NCBI GenBank assembly: GCA_022711755.1
Contig: JAKLEA010000009.1
Span: forward strand, 1 to 64,000
Source: Planctomycetota bacterium
GTDB taxonomy: Bacteria; Planctomycetota; Brocadiia; SM23-32; JAKLEA01
Direction of reading: 5' to 3'
Length of the DNA stretch: 64,000 nt
This document shows, in pieces, positions 33,352-42,071 of the stretch (position 1 is the stretch's first letter; every line of letters starts with the position of its first letter). Made by a program: the position numbers and the translations under genes. The notes under the pieces are model-generated. The model saw only the letters and a program-made list of their open reading frames with translations. It was not told where the DNA came from and ran no database searches.

Positions 33352-34142
33352 GCGAAAGGTTTGGGCGCATGAACATGGAACACAGGTTCGAGAGACTTTC
33401 TTCGTCTCAGATAGGAGAAGCCATTCGGGAGGGAGCTGTAATCCTCATCCCGGTTGGGCAAGTGGAGGAACACGGTCCGCATCTCCCTGTGCACACGGAC
33501 TGGCTTATTGCAGATGAGTTGTCCCTTGAGGCCGCGCGGCGGCTGGAGGGGGAAATTCGGGTTCTGGCGATGACCGGCATTGTCTACGGCTATTCAACGT
33601 CGCATCTTGCGAAGTGGCCTGGCACGATCAGGCTCAGACAGGAAACTGTGACGGCGATGGGATTTGATATCTGCCGTTCGCTTGTGGAGATGGGCTTCAG
33701 GCGGATTATTTTCGTTAGCCAGCACGGCCATCACTACGGACTGATGCGAAGCCTGGCGCGTAGGATATGGGACGAAATAGAGACGGACGTTGCCGTTATC
33801 TTTCCGGCTGGAATGGCTGAGCCGTCGTTCAAGAAGATGTGCAGGGGCGGTCCCGGTTCCAGTTGCCATGCCTGCGAGCTTGAGACCTCTTTGATGCTTC
33901 ACATCGCGCCGGAGCTTGTGGACATGGAGAAAGCCCCTCGCGGCGACAGGCTTCAGCCATCGGCGTTCGGCTCTTCGGAGGTATTCTGGTCAACCTGGAA
34001 CAGGCAGCAGAGCGTAAGCGGGGCTTACGGGGAGCCGTCATTTGCGACGGTTGAGACGGGCAAGGTTGTGTTCGACGCGATCGTTTCAAGAATGGCGGAG
34101 TTCATACGCGAATACAACGCCAAATCGCCGACTGCGCGATAA
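33348..34142 (+). CDS. Creatininase/mycofactocin-peptidase-family amidohydrolase
   Basis: 264 residues. The family signature VGQVEEHGPHLPVHTDW supplies the metal-binding glutamate and histidine pair plus aspartate, and a later VSQHGHHYGLM supplies the second histidine motif. HACELETSLML carries the C-terminal glutamate. Members cleave a ring or peptide amide: creatinine, formamide-type rings in riboflavin/F420 synthesis, or the MftA peptide. No mycofactocin partner genes are here. It overlaps the cupin gene by four bases and is probably co-translated. Confidence 0.85.
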   Translation: MSERFGRMNMEHRFERLSSSQIGEAIREGAVILIPVGQVEEHGPHLPVHTDWLIADELSLEAARRLEGEIRVLAMTGIVYGYSTSHLAKWPGTIRLRQETVTAMGFDICRSLVEMGFRRIIFVSQHGHHYGLMRSLARRIWDEIETDVAVIFPAGMAEPSFKKMCRGGPGSSCHACELETSLMLHIAPELVDMEKAPRGDRLQPSAFGSSEVFWSTWNRQQSVSGAYGEPSFATVETGKVVFDAIVSRMAEFIREYNAKSPTAR

Positions 34143-34183
34143 AGCGAGTGTATTCGGGTCACGCGCCATCAGGAGAAACATTA

Positions 34184-35188
34184 GTGGGCGAGTTCAGAAA
34201 ACCGCGGATAGTTCGCGGGCGCGGAGTTCTTGGCGACATTGTTGAACCGGGCAAGGACGCGCTGGTCTGCACCGTGCCTGAAGCATGGGAGATTGTGTCC
34301 GGACAGGTTCCCGGATGGAAGCCCGCAGTCCACGAGATAGGCAGCATGGAGTTGAGCGATCTTGAGCGGATCGAGAAACAGCTTCCCGCTTGCGACATCG
34401 TCTACGGAATCGGCGGGGGCAGGGCGATTGACACGGCGAAGTTTGTTGCGTGGAAGCGCGGGTGCGAATACGTGAGTTTCCCGACAATCATTTCAGTTGA
34501 CGCATTCATCACGGACGCCGTGGGCGTTCGCAAGGACGGCAACGTCACGTATGTCGGGAGCGTATGGCCGGGCATTCTTGCCGTGGATTACGGAGTCATA
34601 CAGAAAGCTCCTAAGCGCTTCAACCGCGCCGGTTGCGGCGACCTGCTGAGCATACACACGGCCATGTTCGACTGGAGATTGGCCGCCCGGGCTGGCAGAG
34701 CGGGCTACGACGAGGCGATAGCGGGCAGGGCGCAAGAGTGCCTGCGGAAGATCATTGAGGCGGCGGCGGAAATAAAGAACGTGAGCGACCGGGGTATTGA
34801 CGCCCTGGTTGATTGCTGCTGTGACGAGGTTGAGTTCTGCGTTCAGCTTGGCGGAGCCAGACCGGAAGAGGGGTCTGAGCATCTGTTCGCCTACAATTAC
34901 GAATTAATAACCGGGAGAAAGGTTCTGCATTGCGAGCTTGTCGGAGTCGGAATCTACGCGATGTCGGTAGTTCAGAACAACGCCCCGGAAGAGATCGCCC
35001 GGATTATGGACGCCTGCGGGCTGGCCTTTCGTCCCGGCGACAACGATATTACCTTTGACGAAGTTCGTGAGACGCTCAAGACATTGAACACATACATTAT
35101 TAAGTCGGAAAGCTTCTACTCAATTCTCAACGAGGTTGAGATATCTGGTGCGATGATCGAGAGCATAATCAAGGGTCTGAAGGCGTGA
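34184..35188 (+). CDS. Glycerol-1-phosphate-dehydrogenase-like (Fe-ADH superfamily)
   Basis: 334 residues from GTG 34184, which has AGGAG 8 bases upstream; an in-frame GTG at 34148 would add 12. Motifs: IGGGRAIDTAKF (nucleotide loop), PTIISVDAFITDAVGV, AGCGDLLS and GSEHLFAYNYE, then HCELVGVG with metal-binding histidine. These fit EgsA/AraM-type G1P dehydrogenases, which reduce dihydroxyacetone phosphate to sn-glycerol-1-phosphate, or the related 3-dehydroquinate-synthase-like sugar-phosphate group. Last gene of the run from 29536; it converges with the lipoprotein gene at 35215. Confidence 0.8.
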   Translation: MGEFRKPRIVRGRGVLGDIVEPGKDALVCTVPEAWEIVSGQVPGWKPAVHEIGSMELSDLERIEKQLPACDIVYGIGGGRAIDTAKFVAWKRGCEYVSFPTIISVDAFITDAVGVRKDGNVTYVGSVWPGILAVDYGVIQKAPKRFNRAGCGDLLSIHTAMFDWRLAARAGRAGYDEAIAGRAQECLRKIIEAAAEIKNVSDRGIDALVDCCCDEVEFCVQLGGARPEEGSEHLFAYNYELITGRKVLHCELVGVGIYAMSVVQNNAPEEIARIMDACGLAFRPGDNDITFDEVRETLKTLNTYIIKSESFYSILNEVEISGAMIESIIKGLKA

Positions 35189-35214
35189 AAACTTCCGGCC
35201 CTCAGGAATTATGA

Positions 35215-36108
35215 TCATTTCTCATCGTCAACCACCCTGCTGATGCCGGGGCCGGAATCGGCGAACGCGCCGATCTTGAGCATCTTATCGGAGACTTCTG
35301 TGTTCAGACTACACTTTGTAATGGGCAGGACGACCTGTGTATTCTCCAGGGGATAATATAACTGGATTAACTGAGGCATCTGGATCGGGATGTCGCCGGT
35401 GTTGCCGACGAAGCGATGCTCGAAAAAACGGCACGCGAAGTATTGCTGTCCCTTGCCGTCAAATCTGGCGACGGCCGTAAGCAGGTCGGTTGCTCGGTTG
35501 ATCTCAATCTGCTTGCGGCACGTCATTGTGCCGCTAGTCTCGCCAGGGACCATGAAGTAGAGACGCCACGCGTCAGGCGACGTAAGCATCATCGGGAAGA
35601 CCGGGCCGAAACAGTCTGAAATATCAAGAGCCTCGGCAATGTCGTCGGGGAAGAATTGCATGGGAGCGTTGACCGGCGGCTGTCCTGACGCCTTGTAGGT
35701 GATCGCCCCGGCGTCTGCCATGCCGGGGTAGAGGACTTCGCACGTGACGCCGTCCGACTTCATTTCAAAGAGGACCTTGCCCATGCGCTCAAGGCGCAGG
35801 CGCATTTGTTTCGGCGACCGGAAATAGAGTCGTCCGGTCATCTCAGGCACGACGCGCTGGCTGAGCCGCGGGGACGCCAGCCACGCGCCTTCTATGTCGA
35901 AGACAACGGATTTGACGCTGCGCGAATAGTCTCCCGCGATTGTCATCACGTCCTTGAAGTCCTTGTCCGGCCATCTTTGAGGGGGACGCACGCCGTCCTG
36001 GTCGGGGGGATCCATCGTCTGTTGGGAGGGGCATCCCATAAGGGATAATGCGCCCACCGTCACAAACAGGATTTCACGGACGATTCTGACGATTCGCGTT
36101 CTGTCCAT
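35215..36108 (-). CDS. Lipoprotein, LolA/LolB-like
   Basis: About 297 residues from ATG 36108 (AGGATCAGGACA immediately upstream); a longer frame to 36156 would overlap ndk. A signal peptide ends in the lipobox LSLMGC, so it should be lipidated. The mature part is rich in strands (GRLYFRSPKQMRLRLERMGKVLFEMKSDGVTCEVLYPG), like the LolA/LolB half-barrel for lipoprotein or lipid carriage, a comparison from topology only. It follows ndk by 11 bases and ends the leftward run begun by the surA-like gene. Confidence 0.65.
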   Translation of the reverse strand: MDRTRIVRIVREILFVTVGALSLMGCPSQQTMDPPDQDGVRPPQRWPDKDFKDVMTIAGDYSRSVKSVVFDIEGAWLASPRLSQRVVPEMTGRLYFRSPKQMRLRLERMGKVLFEMKSDGVTCEVLYPGMADAGAITYKASGQPPVNAPMQFFPDDIAEALDISDCFGPVFPMMLTSPDAWRLYFMVPGETSGTMTCRKQIEINRATDLLTAVARFDGKGQQYFACRFFEHRFVGNTGDIPIQMPQLIQLYYPLENTQVVLPITKCSLNTEVSDKMLKIGAFADSGPGISRVVDDEK

Positions 36109-36119
36109 TGTCCTGATCC

Positions 36120-36590
36120 TCAAACTGGTTCCTGACCGCTCAAATCGTAGACCCACTGAACGTCGCAGGGGGTGTAATCCAGAAAGTCGTTCGGCTGGAA
36201 GAAGATTGCGAGTTCTCGTTTGGCCGCTTCGGGTGAGTCGGAGGCGTGGATCAGGTTGAATCGGTTGCTCAATCCGAAGTCGCCACGGATCGTGCCGGGC
36301 TGGGCTTCTGAGCAGAATGTTTTACCGAGCATCGCGCGGACGACCTGTATGGCGTTCAAACCTTCCAGCGCCATCAGAACGACAGGCCCGCTGGATGCGT
36401 AGCGGACCAGTGCGTCATAGAAATGCTTGCCCTCATGGGGGCTGTACAGGTTTTTAATCTGCTCAGGCGTAGCTCTGGCCATGCGCATGGCCGCTATCTG
36501 CAGTCCGCGTTTCTCGATGCGGGCAATTATGGTTCCTATGAGCCTGCGCTGGACGGTGTCCGGTTTGAGTATTACAAGGGTGCGATCCAT
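36120..36590 (-). CDS. ndk: Nucleoside diphosphate kinase
   Basis: 156 residues, standard Ndk length plus a short tail. It transfers phosphate between nucleoside triphosphates through a phosphohistidine: H115 in FNLIHASDS. Lysine 9 of TLVILKPD, R85 in VRAMLGK and the GTIRGDFG motif complete the site. It lies between clpP and the lipoprotein gene with short gaps (22 and 11 bases). Confidence 0.96.
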   Translation of the reverse strand: MDRTLVILKPDTVQRRLIGTIIARIEKRGLQIAAMRMARATPEQIKNLYSPHEGKHFYDALVRYASSGPVVLMALEGLNAIQVVRAMLGKTFCSEAQPGTIRGDFGLSNRFNLIHASDSPEAAKRELAIFFQPNDFLDYTPCDVQWVYDLSGQEPV

Positions 36591-36612
36591 TATCGGCTCC
36601 GGGATTGCTGAG

Positions 36613-37218
36613 TCAGTCGTTTCCTAGTTCCGAACGCGAGATTATCACGCGGGAGAGGAGTCCGTATTTCTGCGATTCCTCCGCGCCCATCCAGAAGTTA
36701 CGCGCCGTGTCCTTCTCCACCTTGGCGATGGGCTGGCCGGTCTCGTCCGCGATCAGCTTGTTGATTTTCTGCCTGATTTTCAGGATTTCCTGCGCCTCGA
36801 TCTCGACGTCGGACGCGCTGCCGGATACTCCTGTCGAAGGTTGGTGAAGCAGGAAGCGGGAGTTGGGCAGGCTGAAGCGCCTTTCCTTTTTTGCCGCAAG
36901 GAAAATGACGACGGCCGCGCTGGCGCAAAGGCCGCCGGCAATGGTACAGATGGGCGGTTGCACGAAGCGCATCATGTCGAAGATCGCGTAGCCCGCGTCA
37001 ACGTCCCCGCCGGGGGAGTTTATGAAGAACTTGACCTCTTTATCGGCGTCGTCCTGCTCCAGGAGCAGCAACTGACTAACGCATTTTTCGGCGAGTTTCT
37101 TTGTGACCGTTTCGGCCAGCAGGATGGTGCGCGTCTTGAGCAGCCGCATCGCGAATTCGTCTTCGCGCTTCTTCGGCTGCTTTTCCTCTTCGCTGAACGT
37201 GATTTCCGGTTCGGGCAT
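36613..37218 (-). CDS. clpP: ATP-dependent Clp protease proteolytic subunit ClpP
   Basis: 201 residues. Catalytic S100 is in GGLCASAAVV and H125 in RFLLHQPSTG; the aspartate lies further on. FFINSPGGDVDAGYAIFDMM is the usual second strand and turn. With a Clp ATPase it degrades unfolded proteins; clpX is not beside it. The N-terminal ~25 residues are charged and longer than usual. The surA-like gene ends 30 bases upstream, an arrangement that mirrors the tig-clpP pair of other bacteria with a periplasmic chaperone in place of trigger factor. Confidence 0.95.
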   Translation of the reverse strand: MPEPEITFSEEEKQPKKREDEFAMRLLKTRTILLAETVTKKLAEKCVSQLLLLEQDDADKEVKFFINSPGGDVDAGYAIFDMMRFVQPPICTIAGGLCASAAVVIFLAAKKERRFSLPNSRFLLHQPSTGVSGSASDVEIEAQEILKIRQKINKLIADETGQPIAKVEKDTARNFWMGAEESQKYGLLSRVIISRSELGND

Positions 37219-37248
37219 TTGCGGTGTTTCTCCCTTTGCCTGGGGCGC

Positions 37249-38346
37249 TTATTCTTCCTCTACATCGGGCATTACAGTCGTTGCCTGGTCGGACGGGAGC
37301 GGTTCCCATCCCTTCTCGTAGACAATGTAACTGCGCGACATCAGGTTTTCGACGTATGAATCCGTTCTTTCCCTTGTTTTTCTGGCTTTCAGACGCCGCT
37401 CAATCTCTGGGGAAACCTCCTGGAATTCGAGTTTCCGGGCCGGAGTCTTTTCGATCAACTTCAGCAGGCGATATCCCGTGGCCGTTTCGATGACCTCGGG
37501 ATATACCTCCCCCGGTTCCAGACGCAGCAGAACTTCACGAAGCCGCGCGGAGAGTTTGGTCTCCGGATTTGTTCGGCATTCCCCGCCTGGTCTTTCAAGA
37601 CGGTCGTATGAAAACATGTCGGCAAGCTGGGCAAAGTTTTCGCCCTTCGTTTCCATGACCTGCTTTAGAAGGACGCGCGCCTGCTTCTCTGCGTCCTGAG
37701 GTGATTCGTATTCGCGGGGGCTGATCCAGATGTGCCGGTAGACGAACTGTTCCGCTTGCTGGAACTCCTCTCCCTTATGCTCCAGGAAGTAGTCCCGGAT
37801 TTCCTCCGGACGGACGGTTACCCATTTACGTATCAGGCGGTAAAGATGCCGTTCCACAATCAGGCGCTCGCGATAACGGTTTTTTAATTCAGATATTGAT
37901 TTTCCGCGCTTGCGCAGGTCTTCATATAGTTGCTGAAGCGAGCCGGCGCGCCGGATGTAATCGCGCATGGAGTCATTGAGAATGGTCTCTATGAACTCCT
38001 TGTGAAGGTCGGATTTCAGTTCTTCCGTCTTCGCCTTTTGAAGCAATGTCTTGGAGCCGACCAGTTGGGGCAGTATCGAGCGCATGAGGGTCTGACGTCT
38101 CTCCATGCGTTCCTTACCCTGAAAGTTCCTCTCGATGAACATCCATCTTTCCGGACTGAACTCTTCGCAGAATTCTTTCAGGTCCTTGTAGGAAATGACC
38201 TCGTCATTGACCTGCGCGATGCGCATGGGCGCGTCGGCAAGGTCCTGCGCCATGCAGACGGCGAGCCATGCCGGCAGCGCGAACACGACAATCGCTCGGC
38301 AGGCGCAAGGAATCCGGCATTTCAAGGCCATGGGCGCAGGAAACAT
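37249..38346 (-). CDS. SurA-like periplasmic peptidyl-prolyl isomerase
   Basis: 365 residues. A signal peptide (CRAIVVFALPAWLAVCMAQ) precedes an N-terminal helical chaperone domain (AQVNDEVISYKDLKEF...) and a parvulin domain at roughly 180-310 containing FVYRHIWISP, FAQLADMFSYDRLERPGGECR and LRLEPGEVYPEVIETATGYRLLKL. It should assist folding of outer-membrane proteins in the periplasm. It leads the leftward run with clpP, ndk and the lipoprotein. A candidate promoter lies at 38414-38443. Confidence 0.85.
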   Translation of the reverse strand: MFPAPMALKCRIPCACRAIVVFALPAWLAVCMAQDLADAPMRIAQVNDEVISYKDLKEFCEEFSPERWMFIERNFQGKERMERRQTLMRSILPQLVGSKTLLQKAKTEELKSDLHKEFIETILNDSMRDYIRRAGSLQQLYEDLRKRGKSISELKNRYRERLIVERHLYRLIRKWVTVRPEEIRDYFLEHKGEEFQQAEQFVYRHIWISPREYESPQDAEKQARVLLKQVMETKGENFAQLADMFSYDRLERPGGECRTNPETKLSARLREVLLRLEPGEVYPEVIETATGYRLLKLIEKTPARKLEFQEVSPEIERRLKARKTRERTDSYVENLMSRSYIVYEKGWEPLPSDQATTVMPDVEEE

Positions 38347-38413
38347 AGCAGAAACGGGAGAACCATGCGGGACGTTTTCTTACCGGCGGAGATGTGAAAC
38401 GCCAAGTTACAAT

Positions 38414-38443
38414 ATTATTGTCGCTTTGACGCAGTATTCTCAA
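38414..38443 (-). promoter_or_regulatory. Putative promoter for the surA-clpP-ndk run
   Basis: Read on the - strand: TTGAGA (38443-38438), an 18-base spacer and AATAAT (38419-38414). A start near 38407 would leave about 60 bases of leader. Confidence 0.35.
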
Positions 38444-38550
38444 GGACATTTCCGTGGCTTTGTGGAGCCAATCAGTGGCCTTTATAGAATCCAAAACTAC
38501 CGGATACAACGCAATCGTGTGTGGCGCAAACGTTTAAAACGGGCCGGAAG

Positions 38551-40548
38551 CTACTTTACAAGCTCCGGCTCCGCGAATTCTCCTTCCATTTTCTCAGGCA
38601 GACGCCAGACCTTGTCTCCCGCCTTGTTGCAGAAGTAGAGCCTGCATTCCGATTCCTGCCGGGCGTGGCCGTCCGCCCAGAATGCGTAAAAGTCCGGATG
38701 AGCGTTGACAGGGCGGCGCGCGTAGGTGTGGTTGAACTTGCTGTCCTTTGTCAACTGCCGTGTCATCGTCCATTTTCCGCCTGAATCTTCCGTCACCCAC
38801 ATGGCCATCTCGCCGCCGGTGTTGTAAGGTTGCGGGCCGGGAATGGTCGGGGCGATCAGCGTCCAGCGCGTGTCGCTGTCAAGGTAAAGCGATCCCATGT
38901 CGTAGTTGTTGTCCGTGGGCATCGCGTCCCGTATTTCCCACGCCGACCCGGTCCATCGCGCGGTTGTGAACATTCGGGGATCGTTCTGAGGCCCAGAGGT
39001 CGGCCCCTTGCCTGTGACAATCAGGATGATCGGCCTGCCTTGGGAATCGAAGATCACGTCCTTAAGGTAGACAAGAAGTCCCATGCTCTGGTAATTGCGG
39101 ACAAGCGCAAGGTTATCCTTGTTATCCAGGGGAAGTGTAATTGTTTGTCCGTCCACCGCTCGCCATGTCTTTCCTACGTCGTCTGATTCCATGTAATAAA
39201 GGTTTGTGCGCCAGTCCAACCCCTTTCCGGCGGGATGGAAATTGAACGCCACGCCGATTTTCGATCCGGATTGCCCCGTGATCTGATAGTGGCCGGCCTC
39301 GATGCGCGAGAGCCGGATCGGTTCGTTCCACTGGCGCCCATCCGAGCTGGAGCTTTGGAACATTGAGCGTCCGCCGTTCTCATAGAGCGTATGAACCATG
39401 AAGAAGCCGCGCCCGGGCATAACCCAGAGATGAGGATATGAGAAATTCGTCTGCCGGACCATCTCGAACTCTTTAATGTCATAAGGCTTTACACTGCGGC
39501 TGATGTATGAAGGCCGGGAGGTTCCATGCGAAGCCGAGAAAAGCCAGATGTGTCCCTGCTCATCAACCTGGATTACAGGATTGTCGTGGGCGTCATCGGT
39601 ATGCTTGTTCAGTACGATCGTAGGGCGCGGAACCTTGCCGGTCGCGTGGTCGTAGTATGAGACCATTTCCAGTAATTCGCGCTTGTCCCGCCGAGTCCCG
39701 CCGTAGCAGAAGAATGTTTTATTTGCCTGCCTGGAGAAGACGGCAAACGGGTAATGTTTGGCGCAGTAAGTGCCAAGGCCGCCGCTGTATTTGGGGCCGT
39801 AATCCGGATCATTCGGCCCCATGGTGTACCATAGGCATCTGTACCCGTCGTCTTGTGTGGCAATCATTTTCACCTCGCCGGTATTAATGAGTTTTGCCGA
39901 CAGTTTTTCATCGGCAAGGTTCTTCCATGTTGCGTCGTTCAATCCCTGCCTTGTGAAACGCGCGATGAGACCATCCGCAACGTCAGCGTCCGCCGCGATC
40001 TGAGCGGCTTCGTTTTCAGACAAGGCGCGATTCCAGATCCGAACCTTGTCAATCTCGCCGTTCATCGCGCTTTCACCGGTTTCAAGCGCTCCAATGCAGA
40101 GCGGCGTATCGGATTGCGGCATCCTTCCCGGCGCAGACGCTTGTCCAGCCGGCTTGCCGTTGGCGTAGATGCGGATCTCGCGGCCATCGTATGTTCCCAG
40201 GTAATGCGTCCATTGTCCGACCGAAGGAGGTTCTGCTACTGCTTGCGTATATTTCCCGCTCTCATATTCAACAAGCATGCGCACGCCCTCCCGGAACAGA
40301 TAGAGCGTGAAGAGCCTGCCGCGCTCGCCCCGCGTCACGAAAATCTGCGGCGGTTCAAGGCCGCGCAATCTTACATGCGCTGATACCGAAAAGCGCTCAA
40401 GGTTGAACGCTGCGCCGTTCTCAACAACGGCATATTTATCCTTTACGTCAAGACCTGTCTTTTCCTGCGCTACAGCAATTGAAAGACATCCGACGGCCGC
40501 GACACATAAAGCAGCGAACCTTAGCGCCACATTGGAATTCCATGTCAT
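38551..40548 (-). CDS. Secreted LamG + BNR_4 propeller protein
   Basis: 665 residues. A signal peptide (FAALCVAAVGCLSIAVA) is followed by a LamG/concanavalin-like domain at ~30-205 (FSVSAHVRLRG, IRIYANGKPAG, IDKVRIWNRALSENEAA) and a BNR_4-type beta-propeller for the rest (FFCYGGTRRDKRELLEMVSYYDH, HIWLFSASHGTSRPSYISRS, GGRSMFQSSSSDGRQWNEPI). It is likely extracellular and binds or cleaves polysaccharide. It has family-level likeness to the propeller at 13250. Its start overlaps the stop of the GH99-like gene by four bases, so they are co-translated. A weak stem with a T-rich tail crosses its stop. Confidence 0.75.
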   Translation of the reverse strand: MTWNSNVALRFAALCVAAVGCLSIAVAQEKTGLDVKDKYAVVENGAAFNLERFSVSAHVRLRGLEPPQIFVTRGERGRLFTLYLFREGVRMLVEYESGKYTQAVAEPPSVGQWTHYLGTYDGREIRIYANGKPAGQASAPGRMPQSDTPLCIGALETGESAMNGEIDKVRIWNRALSENEAAQIAADADVADGLIARFTRQGLNDATWKNLADEKLSAKLINTGEVKMIATQDDGYRCLWYTMGPNDPDYGPKYSGGLGTYCAKHYPFAVFSRQANKTFFCYGGTRRDKRELLEMVSYYDHATGKVPRPTIVLNKHTDDAHDNPVIQVDEQGHIWLFSASHGTSRPSYISRSVKPYDIKEFEMVRQTNFSYPHLWVMPGRGFFMVHTLYENGGRSMFQSSSSDGRQWNEPIRLSRIEAGHYQITGQSGSKIGVAFNFHPAGKGLDWRTNLYYMESDDVGKTWRAVDGQTITLPLDNKDNLALVRNYQSMGLLVYLKDVIFDSQGRPIILIVTGKGPTSGPQNDPRMFTTARWTGSAWEIRDAMPTDNNYDMGSLYLDSDTRWTLIAPTIPGPQPYNTGGEMAMWVTEDSGGKWTMTRQLTKDSKFNHTYARRPVNAHPDFYAFWADGHARQESECRLYFCNKAGDKVWRLPEKMEGEFAEPELVK

Positions 40549-41657
40549 TTCCCGAAAACCTCCTTGATGGCTTCAAGCTTCATATAACCTTCGCCACGTG
40601 TCGGCGCAACCATCCCGCCCTCGCCGAATTCGTTCCATGCGTAAATGAGAAGCATCTGCTGCCGGGAGCCGTCCTGACGCGGAACACCGAGCTGCGGGAA
40701 TTCGTCCAGCGTCCGCTGAATGCTTGTTAAAGCCTCCCGCCATTGTTCCCTATCCGGCAGAACGAAAGAGGGGCGGGGGTCTTTCCACGGTCTGGGGTCC
40801 CATCCCGACGGGACATACGGAACGAACGGACGGTCTCCCTTCCGAGCGTATTCCGCCCAACTGTTCCGCGCCATGTCAAGCATGTCCTTGAAGGGGTAAG
40901 GCTCCGCGCGGGGGGGATGCGGGGGGATCCAGTTGTAGATGGTCAGGAAGTCGTAGGGCGCGACAATCGGTCCGGTTGCAACCCCCTCAGCCCCTACGCC
41001 GGATGAAATGAGAATCTCGCCTACGCCCTCCTGACGGGCGATTTCCCTGAATCGGCTGATGCGGGAGGCTACTGCGGCGGCGTCCTGATCGCACTGGTTG
41101 TAGAAGTGGTGTGCGCCGTGAATCTTGAAAACCGGGCGGCCGTCAACTCGCAGGTATCGCGGGTGTTTCATGTATCCGCACCATTGCCTGCATGCGGCGT
41201 CCCACTGTGCGCCGGTCTTCAGGATGAAGGGTGGGTGGTTGACGAATTCGACCGTGAAGCTCATCCTGACATTGTTGGGAGATTTCATGAACTGCTCGAC
41301 CGCGCCGTTGAGCCTGTCCTGAAATTCGTATCGCCCTGTATCTGTTTCCGAATACCAGAGAATCTGGAAGAAGTCCACACCGTGATCGGATGCCGCGATG
41401 ATCTCGCGGTCCATGGTTTCCTGTTCGTTGTATTCGCCGAGGAGCGGGACGCGGCCGGGATACTCCGCGCGCCAGTCAATTCCGCCGGTTGTCCATTTAT
41501 TGGGCTGCTCCCGCCACCATCCGGCGAAGTAGTAGACGCCGACCAGATACTGGTCCTGGGAGCCGGGCTTTTCAGGAATTCCCGCGCATGATGAAAGCAG
41601 CAGTCCGGCGGCAATAGCCCCGATGCTCCCCAGCGGGGATTGTGTCAGAAATGACAT
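40545..41657 (-). CDS. GH99/WbsX-like lipoprotein
   Basis: About 370 residues from ATG 41657, the third of three consecutive ATG codons and the one with best spacing (7 bases) to AAGGAG. The lipobox LLLSSC predicts a lipoprotein. The catalytic barrel begins with YLVGVYYFAGWW and ends with YAWNEFGEGGMVAPTRGEGY, the pattern of the GH99-type endo-alpha-mannosidase and WbsX group. Middle motifs include DFFQILWYSE and PVFKIHGAHHFYNQ. A surface-bound glycoside hydrolase fits its partner, the LamG-BNR_4 protein, which it overlaps by four bases. Confidence 0.75.
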   Translation of the reverse strand: MSFLTQSPLGSIGAIAAGLLLSSCAGIPEKPGSQDQYLVGVYYFAGWWREQPNKWTTGGIDWRAEYPGRVPLLGEYNEQETMDREIIAASDHGVDFFQILWYSETDTGRYEFQDRLNGAVEQFMKSPNNVRMSFTVEFVNHPPFILKTGAQWDAACRQWCGYMKHPRYLRVDGRPVFKIHGAHHFYNQCDQDAAAVASRISRFREIARQEGVGEILISSGVGAEGVATGPIVAPYDFLTIYNWIPPHPPRAEPYPFKDMLDMARNSWAEYARKGDRPFVPYVPSGWDPRPWKDPRPSFVLPDREQWREALTSIQRTLDEFPQLGVPRQDGSRQQMLLIYAWNEFGEGGMVAPTRGEGYMKLEAIKEVFGK

Positions 41658-41900
41658 CATCATTCTCCTTCCGGGATCGCCGCGCAGCGATTTGGCATTC
41701 CGAATGAGAGTATGATAGCTGAATAAGACTTCCGGTTCATGTATTTCCACGGATTAAAGGAGCGATTGGCGTATCCCATAAACTGGCATGGCTTCCTGAA
41801 ATGCTCTTTTGCGTTTACTGAATTGCCATTTGAACAGGTGGATAAAGCGGCTTGAGGCATCTGGCGATGGACTTGGGAGCAAGCTGAGGAATGGCTGTAA

Positions 41901-41922
41901 ATTCCCTCTTGATTCCCTCTTG
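41901..41922. repeat. Perfect tandem 11-bp repeat abutting the pheA promoter
   Basis: ATTCCCTCTTG occurs twice head to tail (41901-41911 and 41912-41922). The second copy reaches to 8 bases before the -35 box. One helical turn per repeat is the spacing expected for two adjacent protein-binding sites on one DNA face. Confidence 0.6.
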
Positions 41923-41929
41923 ACTCATA

Positions 41930-41958
41930 TTGACTTACACCGGGTTCTATTCTAAAAT
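41930..41958 (+). promoter_or_regulatory. Promoter of the pheA-tpiA-secG run
   Basis: TTGACT (41930-41935), a 17-base spacer and TAAAAT (41953-41958). A second TTGACT lies at 41920-41925. Transcription would start near 41965, about 107 bases before ATG 42072. Confidence 0.6.
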
Positions 41959-42071
41959 GTCCGTTCCGGCGCGCCTAAGGCTTGAAGTGTGTACCATCAT
42001 TGCTGGCGCGGACGATCATCGCCTCCTGATCCCGGCCGGAAGGCGGCGGCGAAGGCGACTCTCTATAACTT

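Larger units (their letters stand above)
41658..42071. other. 414-base intergenic region before pheA
   Basis: No gene is seen here. It separates the leftward GH99-like gene from the rightward pheA. It holds a perfect 11-base tandem repeat (41901-41922) and the pheA promoter (41930-41958). Bases 41658-41900 show nothing I can interpret beyond a possible leftward TATCAT box near 41711. Confidence 0.5.
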
